This document shows positions 58,201 to 64,000 of a stretch of DNA of 64,000 nucleotides, in pieces (position 1 is the first letter of the stretch; the number at the start of each line of letters is the position of its first letter). A program made the translations under genes and the position numbers. Under the pieces are notes generated by a model, which had not been told where the DNA came from, did no database searches, and saw only the letters and a list, made by a program, of their open reading frames with translations. Origin of the DNA: Xanthoparmelia taractica (Eukaryota; Ascomycota; Lecanoromycetes; Lecanorales; Parmeliaceae); assembly GCA_033085395.1 (NCBI GenBank), contig MU853185.1, positions 1-64,000 on the forward strand, read 5' to 3'.

Positions 58201-58999
58201 GCCCTCGGTGAGACCTTCGGCCAATTATGGAAAATTTTCGAGAAGCCCATTATGGCTTTCGCCAGCGGCAGCGAAGGTTACGAACGAAGCACGGCCGTGG
58301 GCACAATCGCTGAGTGCATCAAGGCAATGGGCGCCTCAGTCACCCCTTTCACTAGCCAATTGCTCAAGCTATTGCTCCACCGTATGAGCGACGAAGACAG
58401 CGAGGCCAAGTCCAACGCTGCGTATGGCATCGGACTGTTACAGGAAGGATCAAAGAACGACAAGGAGATCCTGAAGGCATTTCCTACTATCCTCAGCAAG
58501 CTGGAGCCACTACTGCAGACGGATGAGGCCCGAGCCAAGGACAATGCCGCAGGCTGTGTAAGCCGTATGATCATGCGGCATCCATCCAACATACCAGTGG
58601 AGCAAGTCCTCCCCGCACTCCTAGACATCCTCCCACTGAAAAACGACTATGACGAAAACGTGCCCGTCTACGACATGATCGTCAAACTCTGTAAGCCTTC
58701 ACTCTTCCCTCTCCCCTTTCCATTTTCCCACCATCCCCACCATCCCACTTTCCCAAACCTAATAACACAACCCGCTAACCTCCCCATCTTTCAAAAACCA
58801 AACAGACCAACAATCCAACCCTGCAATGATCTCCCTGACCCCGACCCTCCTCCCCATCCTCGCCGAAGCCATGGCGCCCACGCCCGCAGGCCAGCTCAAA
58901 GATGCCACGCGTGAGAAATTGACTGAGCTCGTCAAGTTCCTCGCTACGAAGCAGCCGGCAGAGGTGAGGAAGTATGAGGGTCTTGCTGCGTTGGTGTAG
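55288..58999 (+). CDS. KAP123: Importin beta-family karyopherin Kap123 (importin-4)
   Basis: Five exons, 55288-55333, 55384-55848, 55895-57758, 57957-58690 and 58806-58999, give 1100 residues, close to the 1113 of yeast Kap123. The start MDTQKFLGLFQEVLA leads across intron 1 to PDTNRVKRATATLRTNFYPL, then LRQLAATQARTLVSKHWKSI, the conserved N-terminal block. HEAT-repeat helices follow throughout. An acidic loop (DLDDEAAAAGSDDDWDDLDV) lies at about residues 655-680, the usual site for regulating cargo release by Ran. The protein imports ribosomal proteins and histones from cytoplasm to nucleus. The 198-bp intron 3 contains short open sequence and would cause a stop if retained. It lies head to head with an F-box gene and its stop is convergent with the SDR gene. 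Confidence 0.95.
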
Positions 59000-59487
59000 G
59001 TTGATGGCTGGTGAGGGGTTTCGAAGGGGCTTACATGCGTGTTCGCTTCCCAGGCCGATGGCCCCCGGGGGGTGAGAGGGGTCTTGTCGGGTGGATGCTG
59101 TGGTTGATGATGCCTGGATATGCATTAGTGGACACATAATGCGATGGGATGGATTGACGAGGTATGAGAACCATGATGATGGTTTAATTTCTCGGATGTG
59201 TTAGATGATGCTTTTGACCTACGTGCGTTCTTGTAGATAGATCTTGGCAGATGGAATGATTATTGATTCTTGCCATCTTTACTAAATTCCTTTTCAAAAT
59301 CCAATATGAGAATAAACATCCGTGGTCACGGATCGAAGGTGAAGACAACCTATATGGACAAATCTCTGAGATATATAGCGATATGTCCAAACCTTTTTGT
59401 ATATAGCCTTAAACAGCCTCTCTGACCCGCATCCCCACCATCTACCATGCACCTCTACTTTATTCAAGCCTTCTGTCCTTCCGCCCC
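59000..59487. other. 488-bp convergent 3' gap
   Basis: It lies between the stop codons of KAP123 and the SDR gene, so it should contain both 3' UTRs. Nothing else is recognised. Confidence 0.4.
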
Positions 59488-60569
59488 CTAAAAACAACAC
59501 TGCCCCCCATCCACCACGAAGTCCGCCCCATTCACGTACCCCCCCGCCTGCGAACAAAGCAACACCACCACCCCCGTCAGCTCCTCCGGCGCCCCCATCC
59601 TGCCCATAGGATTCCTCTCCCCCCACGTCCTCCTCGCCTTCTCCAATCCCGGCCCCTCATTCAGCACGGTATCCATATACCCCGGCGAAACGGAATTGAC
59701 ACGGATACCGTGGACGGCCCACTCGGCCGCGAGGGAGTATTTGAGAGACAAAAGGGCGGCTTTGGAGGCATTATACGCGGCTTGGGGTTGCGGGTAGTTG
59801 GTTCGGTGGGCGGAGATGGAGGCGAGGAAGACGATGCTGCCGCCGGTATTTTGGGCTATCATTTGTCTGGGCGGAATTAGTCAGCCGGCTCTGCTAGCTA
59901 TCTGAGGCTCCGAGCATGCAGGTGAAGGGGAGGGGGGAAAAGGCGGACTTGCCGAGCAGCAGCCTGCGCGGACAGGAACGAGCCAGTCGTGTTGATTTCC
60001 AGCCGACTCTTCCACTCCGAGGGCGACATGTCTATCGCGTGCGTACACCCCACGACGCCAGCGAAGCAGCATAGTATATCCACGCCGCCCAGCTCCGAAA
60101 CCGTAAGCTTGACCGCCGACTCTAATTGCTCGGCGTTCGTGACGTCCACTTTTACCAAGAGTACTTTGGCATTGGGGAAATCTGCTTTCAGCGCCTCGAT
60201 CTCCTGCGATGATTTCGAATGGTCCAGATCAAAGAGCGCCAGGCCCGCGAGGCCGTGTTCAAGTAAAGCGCGGGCGTTTACCAGAGCGAGGGTTCCAGCG
60301 CCTCCTGTGACTAGATAGCAGCTGTATCAGCGGGCTAGGTCCGCGTGGGGGAAGTAAATAAGGTGAGGTACCCTCGAGACATGCGTCGACGTACAGATGG
60401 CGTTGCCTTCGACAGCGAAGCGTTTGATTGCCCGGCCTTCGGAGGTGAGGTAGTGGGGCATTGGAGGTGGAGGACCGGTCATTGAGGAGGCATCACCGGT
60501 TGAGAGGGTCATGTGTGGGATGGAGCGAGCGCGGAGGTCGTCTTGGGTGATGGTTGGTGAGGAGGCCAT
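59488..60569 (-). CDS. Short-chain dehydrogenase/reductase
   Basis: Three exons, 60569-60395, 60310-59953 and 59866-59488, give 303 residues. TGGAGTL after intron 1 is the Rossmann dinucleotide loop. FDLDHSK at the end of the second strand has an Asp that favours NAD(H). VDVTN, LCCFAGV (the usual NAG block), LASISAHR with the catalytic Ser, and Y-N-A-S-K with the catalytic Tyr and Lys complete the classical SDR site. SPGYMDT and the C-terminal YVNGADFVVDGG are typical of polyol/sorbose-type reductases. Intron 2 needs a GC donor (CTCG|GCAAGT..CGCCCAG), which joins AAR to QMIAQNT in frame; the nearby GT (CAA|GTCCGC) does not. The substrate is undetermined. A Pro-rich N-terminal extension of ~40 residues precedes the domain. 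Confidence 0.88.
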
Positions 60570-61285
60570 TGTGCTGATTGAGTTGGAAGAGAAAGGAAAA
60601 GGGGGCCGCTTTTACCGAATTGAGCAGCTGTGTGAGAGTAATAAGGACGTATCTTGTTCACAGAGCAATGGCATATATATACATAGTTTGTACGAGGATA
60701 AGAGCATGCTGTGCTTGTAACACCGGAGAGTGGTTTCCTCGAGTCTGCGGCTAGACCAAAATGGTAGGTTTGCCGAGTTATCAAAATCTGGTGACCTCTA
60801 CTGAAGAGAAGTAGCGACCAGCTTGAAGCTGGCATCTGGAAGGAGGAAATACTTATCACATACCGTGTTTGCTGATTGACAATGAAAACTTTCGACTTGA
60901 TATTTCAATGGTGCACGTGAAGAAAGATGTTGAATAATTATATGAGGTAAGCCTGCTATTCTGTCTAGGTGTGTGCTCTGAGGACCATATGCTCTGCTGG
61001 GCTATATGCTGAAAGTGAGGGAGCCAGACTTCCGTGCAACATTTAGGTATTGCAATACCCTGTCCAGCTTGTATGGTCAATTAGAGCAATCCGAAGAGCT
61101 CTCATCATTCTGTCCACGCTTTTTGCTCCTATCCTTTATAGCTATTCCCGATATCCTTTCAACCTGCCACAAAGAAGCTGACTCCATGAATCGTCCTATC
61201 AGGCACTCACAGCATTGCTGGCCAACTTATCTAGCAAGCCTGCTTGGGCTGTGGTGTTGTGTCGGGCGTTCACAAAGCCATCCGC
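60570..61285. other. 716-bp gap, no confident gene
   Basis: Promoter side of the SDR gene and 3' side of the DUF3431 gene. Short frames at 60511-60720 (+) and 60856-61080 (-) are not recognised. Confidence 0.4.
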
Positions 61286-62218
61286 TTATTCAACATCGGA
61301 TAGATTGGTATGTCCGCTGTCAATCTCAACGAATGGGGGAGTCTTGTGCCATTTTCCTTTTGCAAGCTGTCCCTGCCCATTGCGTTCCACCTTGGACACC
61401 TCAGTCTCGGTCCAGCAGCAGTATTCTTCGGGACAAAACGTTGCTAGCCAGAAACGCTCCATGTAATGACCGGTCTCAGGGTCGTGGTGCTTCATCTCCC
61501 CTTCGAAGAGATCCACCAGCATCTTTTGGTAGGTTTCCTTTGGATGGCGATGGATAGTCTCACGTCTGACAGCGAAGATTGCACCAGGTTGAAAGCCGAC
61601 CGACATGGGTGGTCCATCGTGACCGTAGTTGTCAAAGAAATCTTTGAAGTACTGGGCTGGGGTCTTGGGAGCTTTCTTGCCGACGAATTCGAGGTTCTCG
61701 CCCAACCACTTCCGCCAGCATGGGTAGTTCTTCCAAGGGATTCCGTCCCAGAGATCAAAGAGCTCTAGGTCACGTTGAGTGCCGAAGGTGGTGACTTGGC
61801 CCACCTTCGTCTGGAGCGCGTGATCCATCATCTCCAAAGCGGTCATGCCCGTGTGGTCATAGGCTTTGCCTTGGGTGAAGATGGTAACGTCCTTGAGCTC
61901 GTCGTAGTGCTCACAGATGTAGTAAAGGTACGTCTGACCTTCGCGGCCGTTGTTGTCAAGCTTCTCAAATTCGAAGTCAGGGGCGTTCTCGGACCCGCCC
62001 TTTGAGTAAATCTTGCAGTGGCCGACAACATCGGTGAGCCAAGACAGTTTTTCGTTGTAATGAGCTACAACGAACTCGATGGTGGGAGATGAGAGCGTAG
62101 TGGCTGAAGAGGTTGTGGTCACTGTTAGAGACATGTCGGTTGAGGACGACGACTTTGGCATAGTGGAACTTGACGAAGCCGATGCCGAGGAGGATGCTTT
62201 GGCCATGTCTGAAGACAT
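61286..62218 (-). CDS. DUF3431-family protein
   Basis: Single exon of 310 residues. The first ~45 residues are almost entirely Ser/Thr/Ala and probably disordered. The domain begins with TIEFVVAHYNEKLSWL, the V-V-A-x-Y-N-E-x-L-x-W signature of DUF3431. It continues with NNGREGQTYLYYICEHYDEL, IFTQGKAYDH, GFQPGAIFAVRRETIHRHP and ERFWLATFCPE. The layout (D/E-x-x-T-x-F-T-Q-G followed by a G-A-x-F-x-V block) resembles GT-A-like glycosyltransferases, which is inference only. No transmembrane segment is visible, although many relatives are type II membrane proteins. The long upstream gap has GAAGAAG-rich sequence. Confidence 0.85.
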   Translation of the reverse strand: MSSDMAKASSSASASSSSTMPKSSSSTDMSLTVTTTSSATTLSSPTIEFVVAHYNEKLSWLTDVVGHCKIYSKGGSENAPDFEFEKLDNNGREGQTYLYYICEHYDELKDVTIFTQGKAYDHTGMTALEMMDHALQTKVGQVTTFGTQRDLELFDLWDGIPWKNYPCWRKWLGENLEFVGKKAPKTPAQYFKDFFDNYGHDGPPMSVGFQPGAIFAVRRETIHRHPKETYQKMLVDLFEGEMKHHDPETGHYMERFWLATFCPEEYCCWTETEVSKVERNGQGQLAKGKWHKTPPFVEIDSGHTNLSDVE

Positions 62219-63602
62219 CTTGGTGGTTTGTATGATAAGAATGGATCGAAGATGAATGTTAATATGGTGATGATTTGATGGTGATGTAGCTTGACGCGTC
62301 TAATTCTCGAATGTTCTCAGAAGAAAAGCTATACAATGTCAGAGTCTGGAGGGTCAATGTTGGACGTGACTGACGCCTATACTCTTAACCTGATGTTGCA
62401 GTAGTTGGAGGGTTGAACGTGGTAACAATGTGATGCACTAAAGCATGAATTGTCAACCAGAAAACGAGGTGAAGTCAGATGCTGATGGATGGCAGTGAGA
62501 AGACGACCTACCCCTTTGCTCTTTAAGGGACGCTATGGTAAGCAGAGTGTCTTGAAAGTTGTTTTGATGATGAGGAAGAAGAAGATGAAGAAGGAAGGGA
62601 AGTCAGAGATGAAGAGTAATGATCTAAGACTGACGAGAAGTGAGCCAGCTCACTGTTAAAGTGAGCTTGCCAAGGATGGAACGTCATGTGACCAGAAAGT
62701 AGAGGCTAAATGTCGATACGCGGTCAACAGGGAGACTGCCATTGTCATTGTATGTGAGTATCACTTGTGCAATCTTTAACTTTGGTATACAAAGAGTCTT
62801 CCTCCCTAACTGTCATCTCCACTGCTATCACTGTCTGACCATTTCAGGTGTACCCTGGTGGGAATAGCTTCATGTCGAAGACCCATCTACCACACATTAC
62901 ATAACGCAAGTCGCGCAAATCACCCAACAACGTAGGTATTGTTTGGGATGCTGAAGCCGAAAGTCCGCTGACCTGATACTTAGAGGCATAGGTCCAGAGT
63001 CGACAAAGAGATTGAGATTGCTCTGCTCCACAGGCAGCTTTATACGGCTTAGGGAAGGACTGGCGCAACAGCTCCGGAAGTTCTCCGTCATATACTCCAT
63101 AGTAAGTCAAGTATCACATGAATGGCCCGGTCGCTGACTGCATGCATCGTTCATAGGCGTGGACTAGTACAACGCAAGGTTGTGCATCTCGATACCAGAC
63201 AAAGGAAACATTACTTCGACCAGTAGAGCCGAGAAAGATGGCGCTTAGGGTTGGCTAAGGCACGTAGGACGACTGTCGGTTCTGAAAGTGAGGACTCTGC
63301 TGTCTTAACGACAGGCTAAACCTCCCAGCGCTGTTCATAATCAAGCTTGGAACATTCTGGGGGTTGTTCCATGTGCTAATTGTTGTATTAGGTAGCTCAG
63401 TTATATCCAAAGGTGTCTGACCACATTCTCATAGCTCGCTCCAATTGCTTCCCCTACTTCTCTCGTTGTCAAATTGCACACGGCTAGGTTGAAACGCAAA
63501 GAGCTACTGCCACCGAACGACACGAGGCTTTCCTTCTCCAGATCCAGCTATACTGGTTGGACTTACTTGGCGCTTCAACCGTCCGAGACCCTAACTCCAC
63601 TC
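62219..63602. other. 1.4-kb gap with one possible gene fragment
   Basis: A GA-rich stretch lies at about 62,569-62,620. On the - strand 62844-63110 contains ELPELLRQSFPKPYKA and LCRLWTYASKYQVSGL, faintly like the end of a fungal BTB domain, but with no start or continuation. I treat it as a possible decayed fragment. Confidence 0.35.
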
Positions 63603-64000
63603 TCAGCAGCATACAACGCAATTCTTCCGCACTGGGCATCGTCCACAATCGCTTCGGCTCAAGTCATGGATACTGAAGCCACATTTCCAATTCGAATGTA
63701 CGTAACAGTGTCCATTCGGAGCTGGCCACACGCATCCCACACAGCTGTTGACACCGTATGCGCAGATGTGTCTGATGCAACCTGGGCAATCATATCCTAG
63801 CCAATAATCTGTCGTATAATGTTCAACTTCAACGCACTCGACGGATGGTTTCAGGAAAAGGTCAGCACGTACAATTGTGGCATTCCACGTTGCTACCGCG
63901 ATAACAATTGCAGCAGTCCCCACCAGTGCCGTTTATCGCATACGTTGAACATCTCCCAGATACGCAGTAATGGCAGCTACTTGGAGCGAGAACGATGCCG
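63603..64000 (-). CDS. 3' end of a cysteine-rich protein (18 Cys in 98 residues), truncated by the window
   Basis: Two - strand segments, 64000-63897 and 63796-63603, joined by a 100-bp intron (CGCG|GTAGCA, CTGAC branch site, GGCTAG acceptor), give 98 residues ending in VVCC. Before the intron the frame shows SSCHYCVSGRC and GDCCNCYRG; after it come YDCPGCIRHIC, NSCVGC, GHC, WKC, SDCGRC and KNC. That is 18 cysteines, many as C-x-x-C. The 5' end lies beyond base 64000, so a signal peptide cannot be checked. Small cysteine-rich proteins of this density are usually secreted and disulfide-bonded, or bind metals. I recognise no family. Without the intron the upstream frame stops at a TGA near 63866 and the downstream frame has no ATG, so a pseudogene is the alternative. 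Confidence 0.55.

Noticed and set aside
63474..63800. 108-codon + strand frame at the right end
   Set aside because: It lies antisense to the cysteine-rich exon. The - strand explains the regular Cys codons and the splice sites better.
63603..63923. Reading the cysteine-rich gene as a single frame starting at a GTG with a hydrophobic lead
   Set aside because: There is no ATG. The hydrophobic lead is the intron and the other-frame exon read out of frame, and the spliced model uses cysteine-rich sequence on both sides.
1..64000. CRISPR arrays, bacterial operons or rRNA genes
   Set aside because: No regularly spaced identical repeats with unique spacers, no ribosome binding sites and no rRNA-like sequence. 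The intron-bearing genes show a eukaryotic nuclear genome.

Overview
This window looks like a piece of a filamentous ascomycete (Pezizomycotina) chromosome. The genes are interrupted by short introns with GT..AG (or GC..AG) ends and CTAAC/CTGAC-type branch sites, and the conserved proteins are typical of these fungi: eRF3/Sup35, Not4, a mitochondrial Ind1-type P-loop ATPase, the 30 kDa complex I subunit, Kap123, Bud22, Yrb30 and methylthioadenosine phosphorylase. The genus cannot be fixed from the sequence alone.

The window has two compartments. Bases 1 to about 12,430, and again about 13,200-15,060 and 17,160-17,430, are extremely AT-rich, almost without CA/TG dinucleotides, while CG survives. 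This is the signature of repeat-induced point mutation (RIP). The compartment holds a ruined Ty1/Copia retrotransposon (reverse transcriptase and RNase H readable at about 6,395-7,530), terminal-inverted-repeat elements with TA target duplications (a 272-bp MITE at 2021-2292 and a 2.1-kb element at 10472-12611) and degenerate tandem repeats. Less mutated islands at 12,614-13,190 and 15,061-17,160 carry no gene I can defend.

From about 17,434 onward the sequence is ordinary gene-bearing DNA. In order: a DUF3632-type protein (-), IND1 (+), YRB30-like (-), SUP35/eRF3 (+), a secreted precursor with regularly spaced KR cleavage sites (-), a possible 72-residue protein (-), a GIT1-like transporter (+), MTAP (+), BUD22 (-), a polytopic membrane protein (+), the complex I 30 kDa subunit (-), NOT4 (+), two F-box-like/2EXR-type proteins (-,-), two predicted secreted proteins (-,-), an F-box/LRR-like protein (-), KAP123 (+), a short-chain dehydrogenase (-), a DUF3431 protein (-) and the 3' end of a very cysteine-rich protein (-) that runs off the window.

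The housekeeping genes are not a pathway. Several are arranged as divergent pairs over short shared promoters (YRB30/SUP35, BUD22/membrane protein, complex I subunit/NOT4, F-box/KAP123) or as convergent pairs (IND1/YRB30, MTAP/BUD22). The most interesting accessory content is the KR-punctuated repeat precursor at 28,599-29,380, which has the architecture of kexin-processed fungal peptides, the cysteine-rich protein at 63,603-64,000, and the secreted pair at 49,929-51,603. Exon boundaries were deduced by hand from splice motifs, frame and family similarity. Two introns use GC donors and one exon is only 8 nt long.
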